From Gammaproteobacteria bacterium (lineage in GTDB: Bacteria > Pseudomonadota > Gammaproteobacteria > Pseudomonadales > Pseudohongiellaceae): a DNA stretch of 32,360 nucleotides. A program made the translations under genes and the position numbers. A model generated the notes under the pieces. It worked only from the letters and a program-made list of their open reading frames with translations, searched no databases and was not told where the DNA came from. Of this stretch, positions 18,448-28,946 are shown in pieces (position 1 is the first letter of the stretch; every line of letters starts with the position of its first letter). Where the stretch lies: NCBI GenBank assembly GCA_002723195.1, contig PBNR01000081.1, positions 1 through 32,360 on the forward strand, written 5' to 3'.

Positions 18448-19629
18448 ATGTCCGTGTCCACTCTGACTGCTGCTGAATTGTATGAGGCCATTTGGTCTAC
18501 GCCTTTAAGTCACCTCGCAGCACGCTGGTGCGTAAACGCACATGCACTGGGCCAGCTCATTGATCGTGTTGGCATGCCTCGCCCTAAAAGCGGGTATTGG
18601 ACCCAAAAAGCGTTAGGTAAACCTCTGACGGTAAGTGCTATGCCAGACACACTGTCACCCACACGGATCATCGATTTGACACCACTACAATCGACAAAAC
18701 GAGAAAAAACAAGGTTAACATCAGCGCCACTGGCCACACCCACCACCTCATTGCGAGCCTATCCTTTACTCAAGGGAATAAAAACCTCGATGAAACCCCC
18801 GTCGTTTAAATATGATTTTTTGATGGTACAAGCTTATAACAACGACTCAGTGGCTAGGTTAGATGTCTCACCAGCGACGCAGTCAAGAGCCATTGTCATT
18901 TTGCACACATTATTCTTTCATTTTCAGCAAAAAGGATGGACCGTGTCTGTGGACAAGCATCGCTATGCCAAGCGGTTAACAAATATTGTGAAAATTAACG
19001 ATGAGTCAGTACCATTTAGGCTGCGAGAACGCCTTCGTCAGGTGCCTCGCGAATTAGACAAAAAAGAGCAGGAAGAGAAAGCCAAGGGCAAGTCCATTTG
19101 GCACGAGAAAATCAATATACCTAGTGGTTGTTTACAGCTCATTGTGGAAGGGGCTCTGCCACGCGGTTCCAAGGGACTGTTTGAAGACAATGCCACACTG
19201 ACGCTTGAAACCCAATTGGCGCATGTAATCAATACTCTAGAAAATTCTGCTGAACATATGAAAGTGGTGAGGGCCGAGCGAGAGGCAGAAAAGCAGCGCT
19301 GGGAAACGCAGCGTCGTCAAAAAGAGGCGATAGAGCAACGCGTCAGAACTCAACACGCGCGTATTAACACGTTCACAGAGTTATTTACGCAATGGCGACG
19401 TGCCAATGATTGCAGAGCGTTTATTGATGCGCTTCTCAGTGCACCTGTTTATCAAGGGTGTATGCAAGAAGAAAAAGCGCGTTTTATGGTATGGGCGAAT
19501 GAGATTGCGGATGCTATAGACCCCACTGTGAATGGTTTAGCTTCAGCCTTGTTACAAGCTGGCAAGGAAGACAACTCGATAATGGCTGAGGCAATACGTC
19601 GATATCAAAAAGCCACTCGTACGCAATAA
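18448..19629 (+). CDS. Hypothetical protein with N-terminal HTH-like region
   Basis: TAAELYEAIWSTPLSHLAARWCVNAHALGQLIDRVGMPRPKSGYWTQKALGKP resembles a recurring HTH-like hypothetical family of mobile regions; charged coiled coil RAEREAEKQRWETQRRQKEA. Confidence 0.7.
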   Translation: MSVSTLTAAELYEAIWSTPLSHLAARWCVNAHALGQLIDRVGMPRPKSGYWTQKALGKPLTVSAMPDTLSPTRIIDLTPLQSTKREKTRLTSAPLATPTTSLRAYPLLKGIKTSMKPPSFKYDFLMVQAYNNDSVARLDVSPATQSRAIVILHTLFFHFQQKGWTVSVDKHRYAKRLTNIVKINDESVPFRLRERLRQVPRELDKKEQEEKAKGKSIWHEKINIPSGCLQLIVEGALPRGSKGLFEDNATLTLETQLAHVINTLENSAEHMKVVRAEREAEKQRWETQRRQKEAIEQRVRTQHARINTFTELFTQWRRANDCRAFIDALLSAPVYQGCMQEEKARFMVWANEIADAIDPTVNGLASALLQAGKEDNSIMAEAIRRYQKATRTQ

Positions 19630-20127
19630 TAAAAAAGCACATAGCATCAAAGAAGAACGTAGAAGGAGAAAATCGATATGACCTTGTAAGCACCGTGGTA
19701 ACTTAACAGTTATCGTATATCTTATCAGTATGAGAAAACTTTACGTAGCGAGTGATTTAACACGTATTTCTTCTGACGGGGCTATCAGTTTTCAGCTGAC
19801 TTGCAAAAGCGTTCTATATCGAAAATATCTTTCAATATCTTCTTAAGCCAGCTCGTCAACCTCTACATTAATCAACGAAGATAGCAATGCGGAATCAAGT
19901 CCCTGTAGCGTCTGGTACTCATTTTGTGTTTACTGCCGGTAATCACGTTGTGAAAAGCGACAACTGATGACTGTCAGTAATCATTAAGTGGTTACTGTAA
20001 CCGAAGAACGCGCAGAAGGCCTTCGCGATGAAAAATAACTATCGTCGATTAGTGTCGGCCATAGTTCATTCCAGCCTATTTTAGCAGCTAAACTTATAAG
20101 ACTTTTTGTGATTAATGAGGAATAAAA

Positions 20128-20343
20128 ATGGATCAGCGTGAGTGCAAGCCTGAAGTGACAACCGAAGCTCTAGAGGCAGAGATAGCCGATCTTATCGACG
20201 ACCCTGTGCTCAGAGAAGAATGGCTCAATACGAATATTCCCGTTCTGGAATTAAATGGGCCTAAGAGCTACTTCAATACTCCCACGGATAGAGCGAGGCT
20301 CATGCAAGTTGTGCTTGAAATGAAATTTGGTGAGATGGCGTAA
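20128..20343 (+). CDS. Small protein resembling the C-terminal part of DUF2384/MbcA-ParS type antitoxins
   Basis: EEWLNTNIPVLELNGPKSYFNTPTDRARLMQVVLEM pattern; isolated ORF, gaggaa upstream. Confidence 0.5.
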   Translation: MDQRECKPEVTTEALEAEIADLIDDPVLREEWLNTNIPVLELNGPKSYFNTPTDRARLMQVVLEMKFGEMA

Positions 20344-20890
20344 GCGGCGCTTATTCAAACGCCTCCTTACGCCAATAATTGCATAAGCTCCCAAAGCAAG
20401 TTTGCTCTCGACAAAATAATAACAACTATTATGACGTTCATAAAAACTTCAATTCTGATACTTCAGCGAGTCCGCTTGAAATGATTTTACCGCGCTCACA
20501 CGCAAGTTTTAGTCCTTTGTCCTTTGAGTAAGCATAACAACATAGCCCCAAGAGCGAGACATCAGCTTAGTTACACGCCATCAAAAGCTAACAATGAGCA
20601 GTTTATTTGTTTTGTCGTTTTGAAAAAAGACTCTGAACTAAGTAGCTCAACACCTATAAAAATTTCTTAAAGTCTTCGTGGTATATTGTTCCAATTCGCA
20701 CCCATATAGACTCAAGGTTAGGAAAGACAGCAGCATTGGAATGAGTGAACTCACATTGTTAAAAACTACAGCGATGATAAGTTTTGGTAGCCACAAATCA
20801 CCAAAACCACGTCGCTATCACTATAGCTCATAAATCAATAACAAACCTTCAAGCAGCGAAAAAGTACGCTCAACCAAATGCGCCCAGTAC

Positions 20891-21322
20891 TTAGTCATCT
20901 AGTTCGAACAGCTCAATAATTTGCAAAAGCTCTTTATTCGAGAGGCGTCGTAAGCTCAGTCCAGAGACGACTTTCCAAAACGTATCGGACTTAGCTACTT
21001 TTTGCAGCATATCAATATCTGCATACCCGGCAATAAACAGCGTCCGTTCAACGTCAATATTATACAGCTGACAAAGTTGCTCCAAAAAATCTCTCGCTGG
21101 TCTATATCGGCCGTTTTCAATTTTGTTTATAAAGCTACGCTTTACACCAAGACAACAAGCTACTTCAGTTTGGGTAAACTTTTTTAGAGGAGATCCATTT
21201 TTCGGTGATGATACTGGCCCAGATGTTGTCGCTTTTAATCTTTCACGATGTTTTCGAAGGAAGTCACCGAGTATTTTGTTTCGTGATTCATGATACAAAT
21301 TTTTTGATTTTGGTAAGGGCAT
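20891..21322 (-). CDS. XRE-family transcriptional regulator
   Basis: HTH KKFTQTEVACCLGVKRSFINKIENGRYRPARDFLEQLCQLYNI; divergent from tnsA. Confidence 0.8.
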   Translation of the reverse strand: MPLPKSKNLYHESRNKILGDFLRKHRERLKATTSGPVSSPKNGSPLKKFTQTEVACCLGVKRSFINKIENGRYRPARDFLEQLCQLYNIDVERTLFIAGYADIDMLQKVAKSDTFWKVVSGLSLRRLSNKELLQIIELFELDD

Positions 21323-21627
21323 ACTACAGGTTGCTTATATTTTGTTCGAATTAAAAGCGTCTGGTTTCATAGATTCTGGAATGAAGTGTTTCTTATAATT
21401 TAATTCATCAAAAAAAAGATAATTTATAACTTTATGTTATTTATGCGTTTTTCCGAAGTATAGCGTGAAATATTAACTGTAGTGAACTAGGCGCTGAGCT
21501 ATTCTACCTATTTAATGCAAAAAAAGATATTTAAAACAATGGGTTAAAAGTCTTTAAAAAATTTGCTGTCTCCTCATTTGACGTCTACTAATTATTACCT
21601 ACGACGAAATTTGAAGAGGTAGTAAAC

Positions 21628-22452
21628 ATGCAAGACAAACCGAAACAAAGGAAAATGCGCTCAGAAGCACGAAAACGGATCCTGCTTCCAAAAGCAGAGT
21701 GGAAACGCTATCGAAAATGGCGAAAAGACATAGAGGTAGGTCCGTACCGACCTTTCTTTGAAACCCATCAACTCCACTCGACGGGGCGTAAACACAAGTT
21801 TTTCTGTCCAAAGCAGCAACGAATTGTGCATTTGATGTCAGATGGTGAGTATAAGGTATATCAGGACATGATTTGGCGCCCTGACGTGGTGTCTATCGAC
21901 GAGCAGTACGCCCTTGACATCAAAGAGACGTGGAAGATTTGTCAAGAACTCAAGATTCATCACCCATACGAGTACCAGCGCGATATTCATCACATTATGA
22001 GTACTGATCTTATCGTGACACTAAACCGAAGCGGAGCGTTGGTTAAAAGGGCACACCCTGTCAAATACGAGATAGAGCCGGGTGCCAATTCCCGGACTAA
22101 TAACAAGCTTAAAGTTGAAACGGCATTCTGGACGGCTCGGAATATTCCATGCGAGCCGATAAGCGCTGTCAGGGTCGATAAAAATTGGATAAAGCATCTT
22201 GATTTTCTATCGATGCACTATGATCCATCTCTGTCGAGTAATGAGCTAACGCAATTCAGTGGGTTGTTTGCAAAGCGTTGGGCTAAAGCACCAAAACTAC
22301 CACTGCGGGCCATACTTACTCAAATAGCGCAATTGATAGGTGTCCATCAATTCACGGCAGAGAAAGTTTTTAAAAACGCGACCTTGGCTGGTCTTATTCC
22401 TCTCAAAGCACCGGTGCCACTGGTGTACCACAAACCCGTTTTGTTAGCTTAA
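21628..22452 (+). CDS. tnsA: TnsA-like endonuclease
   Basis: SDGEYKVYQDMIWRPDVVSIDEQYAL, STDLIVTL, HPVKYEIEPG; immediately upstream of tnsB. Confidence 0.85.
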   Translation: MQDKPKQRKMRSEARKRILLPKAEWKRYRKWRKDIEVGPYRPFFETHQLHSTGRKHKFFCPKQQRIVHLMSDGEYKVYQDMIWRPDVVSIDEQYALDIKETWKICQELKIHHPYEYQRDIHHIMSTDLIVTLNRSGALVKRAHPVKYEIEPGANSRTNNKLKVETAFWTARNIPCEPISAVRVDKNWIKHLDFLSMHYDPSLSSNELTQFSGLFAKRWAKAPKLPLRAILTQIAQLIGVHQFTAEKVFKNATLAGLIPLKAPVPLVYHKPVLLA

Positions 22453-22461
22453 GGAGGAAGC

Positions 22462-24786
22462 ATGCCGGTAAGACTTACACTTGTAAAATTTAAAGATACT
22501 TTTGATATTCCCACTGGATTTGGAAAAAAGGACGATGTTTTCGGCATCTGTTATATCGATTCCCTGACACTTAGTGTCGGGGTTGCCAACTACACCCAGT
22601 ATTTGGGGTACTCTCATGATACTGAGACTTTCGAACTAAAAAACCGTCAGGCACAGCCGTCTAAACCTCGCCTTTTCAGTCGCACTGAATTTGCCGAGGC
22701 CTTCGATATCATTAAAAAAGGTGATGATGCGCAAACCGTTATTATGCCGCAATTTCTGGGACTGTCTGATGAGGAATTACTAACTACTCGAACGAAAGAA
22801 TGGTTAAGCCGCCGTGATAAGGCGTTAGAGGTAATCAGGCCATTACTGCCCCAAGAGCATTATGAGCTCAGTTATTTTGTGATGCGATATCTTAGAGGTG
22901 AAGCGCATCAGGAAATAAAACAATATTGTTTAGAGGGAGGGCATGGGTCTACCACAACGATTACACGTAAACTAAATCTTTATATTGTATTTGGTTTCAC
23001 GGCGAATGCATTGCTGCCATTTGGTTTCGAATTCTGTGGTACTGAGAAGAGGGCGATTGATGGTAATAGCGAGACCAAGACCAAAAAAAACACCAAACGC
23101 AGGAAACGTGGGCGCCCCGGTACTTATTCAAATAACCGAGGGGCAAACGAGTCAGACAAAAGGATCATCAAGGATTTGATTCGAGATAACAAAGTATCGC
23201 TGCGAGGTGGAAAATTAGATATTTCTCGGCTCTATGATGAATATGTAGTTCGCTATGAAGATAAATTCGACTTACCTCACGCAACACTTAATAAGCAACG
23301 CAACTATGAATTTCCGTACCCAGAAAGCGAAATAATATCGCAAGATACGTTCAGGTATCATTTCAAAAAGCTTCTGCCTCTGGAAAAGTTTATTAAATTC
23401 AGGGATGGCCAGCATAAGTTTGATAAAGACCACAGGCCAAAGCGCGGAGACGCAAAAGATGGCGTCGTAGGTGCGGGCCATGTTGTTGAATTCGACCATA
23501 CGCAATTAGATTTGCACGCAAGAATGCCCGGTGTACATGACAAGCGTTTCTCTGCTGGCCGCCCTTGGCTAGTTATCGCCAAAGACGTTTACACTAAATT
23601 TATCCTTGGCTTCCACATCAGTTTCCGACCACCCTGCTGGGATAATATCGCGGAATGCATCATTAATTGCGTAGAGAACAAAGTCGAATTTGCTGCTCGC
23701 TATGGTGTTGAGTTAGCAGAGCGAGACTGGCCGTCGCGTCATCTGCACATGCTTTATAAAATTGATAATGGCGTTGAGTATCCGCATGAGCAGGAAAGTG
23801 AAATCATGGCATCGCCCTTTAAATTTCAGGGAAGTCAGCAAGTAGCGAAAGGGCGTGGCGATCTGAAGGCTGATTCGGAAAGTACGCTCGGAAAACTCAA
23901 CAGAATTGTCTCCAATAATCCCGGAGGGATTGATACGGGCAAAGATGCTATGGAACAGGACGCAAGTCAACAAGCGCTGTTAACGATTGAAGACATCACG
24001 GCACAGTTGATAGATGAAATTGTCTTGATGAACAAAACCGCAGACCGCGAGTGTTCATTGGACCAAGACATGCTTGCAGCGGGTGTTGAACCAACGCCAC
24101 TTGCGCAATGGAATTACAGTATTGAGCATCAAATGTCCGGCGGAAATCCGGTGTCTAAAGCGCAAATTCCGGAGCTTCAATATACATTATTGCCCAAACA
24201 AATGGCACGAATTGATGCTGATGGGATCACACTAAAAAAATACCCTCAACTGCAATATGACGGTGAATTCAAAGCGCTGGAAAATTGGTATTTACAGAAA
24301 AAGCACAAGGCTGCTGGTGCCATGTCTGAAATCAAGGTAGCTATAGCTAGTGGCAGTATTAAGCGTGTCTATTACCGAGACAACAACACAATCTACCCAC
24401 TCGACCTAAAGGCGCAAAATTCGCAATATGAAGATATGAGCTTTTTTGAATTTGAGCAGTCCGTGAAGGCACGTAAGCAAATTCAGCGTGATAGAAAAAA
24501 CAGCCAGCAGGCAGGACGGGTATATAACAAGCGACGCCAAAAAGAGCGTATAGAAGCTAACCAAGCGGTATTGGCAGGTGTGCCTTCTAATTCGCAGCGG
24601 AGTTATCAAAAGGAAATCAAAAATCACAATAGTATTATGCGTGGCGAACAAGCCTGTAGGGATGCACACAGAATCAATGAGTACATGTCACCTAATTTTC
24701 CTGAGCAGAGTGCAAACCCTTTAGAGCCGACCGCATGTGACTCTAAGGCACCTACTAAACCAAAATCATCAAGGGAGTTTTTCTAA
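22462..24786 (+). CDS. tnsB: TnsB-like DDE transposase
   Basis: VVEFDHTQLDLHARM, YKIDNGVEY, KADSESTLGKLNRI (DDE triad); 774 aa. Confidence 0.93.
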   Translation: MPVRLTLVKFKDTFDIPTGFGKKDDVFGICYIDSLTLSVGVANYTQYLGYSHDTETFELKNRQAQPSKPRLFSRTEFAEAFDIIKKGDDAQTVIMPQFLGLSDEELLTTRTKEWLSRRDKALEVIRPLLPQEHYELSYFVMRYLRGEAHQEIKQYCLEGGHGSTTTITRKLNLYIVFGFTANALLPFGFEFCGTEKRAIDGNSETKTKKNTKRRKRGRPGTYSNNRGANESDKRIIKDLIRDNKVSLRGGKLDISRLYDEYVVRYEDKFDLPHATLNKQRNYEFPYPESEIISQDTFRYHFKKLLPLEKFIKFRDGQHKFDKDHRPKRGDAKDGVVGAGHVVEFDHTQLDLHARMPGVHDKRFSAGRPWLVIAKDVYTKFILGFHISFRPPCWDNIAECIINCVENKVEFAARYGVELAERDWPSRHLHMLYKIDNGVEYPHEQESEIMASPFKFQGSQQVAKGRGDLKADSESTLGKLNRIVSNNPGGIDTGKDAMEQDASQQALLTIEDITAQLIDEIVLMNKTADRECSLDQDMLAAGVEPTPLAQWNYSIEHQMSGGNPVSKAQIPELQYTLLPKQMARIDADGITLKKYPQLQYDGEFKALENWYLQKKHKAAGAMSEIKVAIASGSIKRVYYRDNNTIYPLDLKAQNSQYEDMSFFEFEQSVKARKQIQRDRKNSQQAGRVYNKRRQKERIEANQAVLAGVPSNSQRSYQKEIKNHNSIMRGEQACRDAHRINEYMSPNFPEQSANPLEPTACDSKAPTKPKSSREFF

Positions 24787-26168
24787 TGTCATTTGCCGAA
24801 CCCTACGAGTGGTATCCAGCAGAGTATCGGACTCACTTTGACATTCAATGTCAGGGGAACCCTCTAATCGAAGCTCTATATCCTCAATACAGTGAAACGG
24901 AGTTTCAAAGTTTTATCACCAATACTCCCGAGCTGCCTCATAACTTTTTCAACCTGCCATTTGAGCATGCGCAACGTTCTATAAAGCGACTAGAAAAAGC
25001 GTATATTCCATCGCCACTTGATTATGAAATATATCGTCATATTCACAGTGAAATGGTCAACGGCTATGTGCATCGAAACCCGATAACACCCATGCAACAG
25101 GCGAAAATGCTTGGTGTCGCAAGAGGGCAGTTTGTGCCAAATCCACATAATAATAAGCAGACAGCGAGTGGCAGTTGTACCCTGCTATCTGGTATCTCTG
25201 GTATTGGAAAGACTGAAAGAGTCCAACTTATCCTTAAAATGTTCCAGCCCGTTATTCGGCACGAGCTGTATCAGGGACACCCTTTGATTATTGACCAAGT
25301 GCCCACAGTATCTTTCGAAATTTCAAACCTAAAAAGCGTCAAAGCGCTTGGCGTTAACTTTTTCAAGGCTACTGATAAGCTCGTAGGCACGAACTATACG
25401 CAGCAGTGGTATAAGGGTAAACAAGCAACGTATGCATTTCTAATCGAGATGCAGCTACTCGCTGAACGTTTCGGTATTGGCATCACGCACATTGACGAAT
25501 GCCAAAAATTGCTGGCAGAAGCTAAAAAAGACGACTCGCCTACCATCCAATATCTCGAGTCACTTTTTAACAACGTGGGTGTCCCCATTATCATGACCAG
25601 CACGGAAGAGGGCGTTGAACTTTTTGATAGCAAGAGTAACTCGGATGACGAGTCGCTTAGAAAGTTCACGACAACTCGGCGTCTTACCTCTGGGCGGGAC
25701 ATTCGGTGTGAAAGACTGTCTCTTTTTGATGATGAGTTTCAACAGTTCATTGATTGCTTTCTCCCACCATATTTATTTGACCGCACGCCCGCCCGATCTG
25801 AGGAGTTTAAAGCTCAATTGTATGATTACAGCCAAGGCGTACATCAGGTATTGAACAAACTGTTGCGTCTATTTCTGGATAACCTCCATCGCAAACGTCC
25901 TGAAGCGAGTCAATACAGTGATGTTCTCAAGGCCGTTTTTGATAATCAGTTTCGAAAACTCAAGCCTGCGCTTCGCGCATTAAAAAACAAGAGTGCTCAG
26001 GCGTATGAATTGGAAATGGAGAAACTCAGGGACTACAAAGATGATGAACTATCTCAGATGCGAGACGATAAGTTTGAATTAGCCGGTGAGCCTCTCGAAC
26101 CACGGACCTTACATACTAGCGTAAAAGGACCGCGAGTATGTTCGGAGAGGGAGTTGAGAAAACTATGA
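24786..26168 (+). CDS. tnsC: TnsC-like AAA+ regulator
   Basis: Walker A LLSGISGIGKTERVQLIL, Walker B GITHIDECQKL; overlaps the tnsB stop codon by one base. Confidence 0.92.
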   Translation: MSFAEPYEWYPAEYRTHFDIQCQGNPLIEALYPQYSETEFQSFITNTPELPHNFFNLPFEHAQRSIKRLEKAYIPSPLDYEIYRHIHSEMVNGYVHRNPITPMQQAKMLGVARGQFVPNPHNNKQTASGSCTLLSGISGIGKTERVQLILKMFQPVIRHELYQGHPLIIDQVPTVSFEISNLKSVKALGVNFFKATDKLVGTNYTQQWYKGKQATYAFLIEMQLLAERFGIGITHIDECQKLLAEAKKDDSPTIQYLESLFNNVGVPIIMTSTEEGVELFDSKSNSDDESLRKFTTTRRLTSGRDIRCERLSLFDDEFQQFIDCFLPPYLFDRTPARSEEFKAQLYDYSQGVHQVLNKLLRLFLDNLHRKRPEASQYSDVLKAVFDNQFRKLKPALRALKNKSAQAYELEMEKLRDYKDDELSQMRDDKFELAGEPLEPRTLHTSVKGPRVCSERELRKL

Positions 26169-27115
26169 CTTCATCAAAGCCTCGTTTTTTTCCGGTATTG
26201 CTTGATGGCGAATTTTTATACGGAACGATAACAAGATGGGCGGTTACTCAATCAGCCGTCCCCAAAATGCAATCAATTAACTCGAGAAAAGTGAAAACAA
26301 AAAACGCAACAGTGGACATCAGTGGCAAATGGATTGAGGTTGTTTCTACTATGACATCTGTCGACTTTACCCAATATGGTTCTGTATTAGAAAAAGCTAC
26401 TCAATTGCCTCTGTACAATACGTTTTTTAATGAACGACGAGCGCTTACCTACGCTTTGCCGGGTGAATATGCAGTTGCCACTGAGACAGCGCATAGTTTC
26501 CTGCGATATTGCCCTGTCTGTTTGAAGGAAAATGTGTCGACGTCTGGGCTTGGCTTTTGGAAAAACCTTCACCAGTCGCCGTTGCTACTGAGATGTCCTT
26601 TCCACAACACGAGATTAATCGCTTATCAAAAGGCAACGGCTGAGTTTCGCCGTCCATACTTACTTGAAATTAATGGTATTACTGATTTATGGCATGTTGA
26701 AGCGTGTTCAATTGACGCTCTTACTGATTTTCAGCAATGGTTAGAAACGCTGGCATTGAATAAAAAATTGTACCAGTGTCGAGGGTTAGCAAAGTCGATT
26801 ATTCAGCACCTCACTACGCTTTTAGGCACGCCTGACGATATTCGACAAGCCAGAAAAAGAAATACTAAACAGGTAGATTTCGATACTTCTGCTTTTGCGT
26901 ACAAGATTAGACAAGCCGGATATGAGGCGTTTCTTAAACGGGGCACTCGTTCCATTAATGAAATAAAGAGAGATCCTAAGTTTAGCCTTACTCAGATACT
27001 TTCACACCGCAAACGCTACTCGCCTGTCTTTTACCTTTTGCTGGTATGGGTGTTTTTAGGCCCCGACTTTATCGAATCGCAGACAATAGAACATAACGAG
27101 AGTAAGTGTGCGTAG
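26165..27115 (+). CDS. tniQ: TniQ-family protein (first copy)
   Basis: Zn-binding region YCPVCLKENVSTSGLGFWKNLHQSPLLLRCPFHNTRLIAY; start MTSSKPRF overlaps tnsC stop (ATGA). Confidence 0.85.
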   Translation: MTSSKPRFFPVLLDGEFLYGTITRWAVTQSAVPKMQSINSRKVKTKNATVDISGKWIEVVSTMTSVDFTQYGSVLEKATQLPLYNTFFNERRALTYALPGEYAVATETAHSFLRYCPVCLKENVSTSGLGFWKNLHQSPLLLRCPFHNTRLIAYQKATAEFRRPYLLEINGITDLWHVEACSIDALTDFQQWLETLALNKKLYQCRGLAKSIIQHLTTLLGTPDDIRQARKRNTKQVDFDTSAFAYKIRQAGYEAFLKRGTRSINEIKRDPKFSLTQILSHRKRYSPVFYLLLVWVFLGPDFIESQTIEHNESKCA

Positions 27116-28565
27116 TGTTCAACTGGGACGCTTTTTCCCAAGGCCATTTGCAGATGAGGCCCTGTTTAGCGTGATCCAGAGGGTCGTCCTTACTCACGGG
27201 GGAGGAAAGGATAAGCGCATCGTATCAGCACTATTTGGCTCACGCTCTCTTCAGTTTTGCTCGCAATTTCCTTCCGTCATTCCTCACTTAAAAGGCCAAA
27301 GTAACATTCCTTGCGATAGTTGGATTACAGAACACACTGTGTTGCCAATTTATCGCCTTTTTACCCCTCAAAAACGGTATGAGAGTGCAGTCGACGCGCT
27401 TAAAGTTGGCAAAGGCAACCATGTATTTAAAGCGCTCGGTATCACTGCGTCCAGAGAAAAGCTTACGCCTATAGCGAAATATTGCCCGCAGTGTGCACAG
27501 GCAGATGAAAAGAACTCTGGATTAGCATATTGGCATATCGGACACCAGTTACCCGGTTTAACCCACTGTGTTTTTCACAATGAACGTTTGTCTGTCATGT
27601 GTCTTAGTAGGAAGAAATTTGATGTTTGGCCTATAGTCAGCGATAGTAAATCGATAAAGGCACCCGAAGGTAGCGAAGCTGAACGTCACTTGTCATTGCT
27701 GATTAATGAGTCATTTATATTAGGCAAGACTGTAGGCCTGATACCTGATCTATATGAGCGTTACTTTTCAAGGCTGATCGCAAGAGGATTTACTACATCT
27801 TGTGGACATCTCAGGCTGCAACAGTTGCGGACAGAAATGTCAGCTTTCTGGCAAGGGCTGTCATATCATCCGTGTTTTAAGGATGCACTCTCAACGCAGC
27901 ACAGCCTTCCATTTCCCTCCAATCTTTTTGCCTATCAAGACGCTTGTCATTCCCCCATCAAACACTTGCTTCTGATAGGATTCTTGTTTGGTGATATCGC
28001 TACGCTAATGTCATTTCCAAATACCTCAGAACGGGTAAAAAAGTGTCCGCCAGTGACAAAGGTTCGGAAGCCAGAAGCTGACATTGAGGCGACCATTGTA
28101 GATGCATTGACAAGTGGACTGAGCTTAAGGAAAGTGTCAGAAAAGTTTCGTGTATCTATCGGATTTGTTAAAAAAGTGGCTGTAATACACAAAATTGAAC
28201 TCGATCTTCGTCCGCAGAAGATATTTAGACCAGAGCAAGATGAAATAATCGACAAACTGGCTCTTGGTTATCCAACTCAAGATATTGCCAAGCAGTGTCA
28301 TTGCTCAATAGGAGCTATTGAAACGATTTTGAGCCAGCACCCAGATATTGTTGAGTTGAGAGCAGATACTCGAAAGCTACGAAAGCGTGAGCGAATGCGC
28401 TTATCTCTTTTGACTACGATCAATGAGTTACAAAGCCCGCGACGCAATGACATAAAATTAAAAAATGGGACAGCTTACATGTGGTTGTACAAACATGACA
28501 AAGTTTGGTTATACGATCATCTGCCCGCTCAAATACCAAGATGTTACCGACGTAGTAAGATCTGA
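27108..28565 (+). CDS. tnsD: TniQ/TnsD-family target-selection protein (second copy)
   Basis: FFPRPFADEALFSVIQRVVLTHGG, YCPQCAQADEKNSGLAYWHIGHQLPGLTHCVFHNERL; C-terminal HTH-like repeats GLSLRKVSEKFRVSIGFVKKVAVIH and GYPTQDIAKQCHCSIGAIETIL. Confidence 0.85.
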   Translation: MRSVQLGRFFPRPFADEALFSVIQRVVLTHGGGKDKRIVSALFGSRSLQFCSQFPSVIPHLKGQSNIPCDSWITEHTVLPIYRLFTPQKRYESAVDALKVGKGNHVFKALGITASREKLTPIAKYCPQCAQADEKNSGLAYWHIGHQLPGLTHCVFHNERLSVMCLSRKKFDVWPIVSDSKSIKAPEGSEAERHLSLLINESFILGKTVGLIPDLYERYFSRLIARGFTTSCGHLRLQQLRTEMSAFWQGLSYHPCFKDALSTQHSLPFPSNLFAYQDACHSPIKHLLLIGFLFGDIATLMSFPNTSERVKKCPPVTKVRKPEADIEATIVDALTSGLSLRKVSEKFRVSIGFVKKVAVIHKIELDLRPQKIFRPEQDEIIDKLALGYPTQDIAKQCHCSIGAIETILSQHPDIVELRADTRKLRKRERMRLSLLTTINELQSPRRNDIKLKNGTAYMWLYKHDKVWLYDHLPAQIPRCYRRSKI

Positions 28566-28803
28566 ACAGTCTGAGGGTAACATTACTTAAAATGCCAATA
28601 GCGAAGTTGGGATACCAACCTCGCTCACGGTTTCATATCCAGCCGTGACATTCGACATGTCAGAATTTCAAATTAGTAGACTTAAATACTTGTAAATATC
28701 CCTTTTTGGTACTAGCCTTAGAATTCAAGGTTTATTATTTATTAAATTAATAAAATCAGTATGTTGGAGTTTGAAATTTGACATAAATTGTTGTTTCTTA
28801 AGC

Positions 28804-28941
28804 TGTTCACAAACTAATTTTTGTGAGCTTTATGAGGCTCTTTGTATAATTTTTGGTGTTCACAAACTTATTTCATTTGTTACTGCCCTCTAGCCTTTAT
28901 TCTATAAGGGGTGTGTTCACAGACTTATTTATATTTCGTCA
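28804..28941. repeat. Right transposon end with three dispersed TnsB-like sites
   Basis: gttcacaaactaattt 28804..28819, gttcacaaacttattt 28858..28873, gttcacagacttattt 28915..28930; inverted relative to the left-end sites, 54-57 nt spacing. Confidence 0.8.
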
Positions 28942-28946
28942 TGTTT
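28942..28946. repeat. Right copy of putative 5-bp target-site duplication TGTTT
   Basis: See 30..34. Confidence 0.75.

Larger units (their letters stand above)
35..28941. mobile_element. Tn7-like transposon carrying defence cargo (about 28,907 bp)
   Basis: 5'-TGACG at 35..39 and CGTCA-3' at 28937..28941; terminal 27 nt match as inverted repeats at about 20/27 (TGACG-N6-AAWTAAGTYTGTGAAC); flanking 5-bp duplication TGTTT at 30..34 and 28942..28946; tnsABC and two tniQ genes inside; TnsB-like sites inverted between the ends. Confidence 0.82.
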
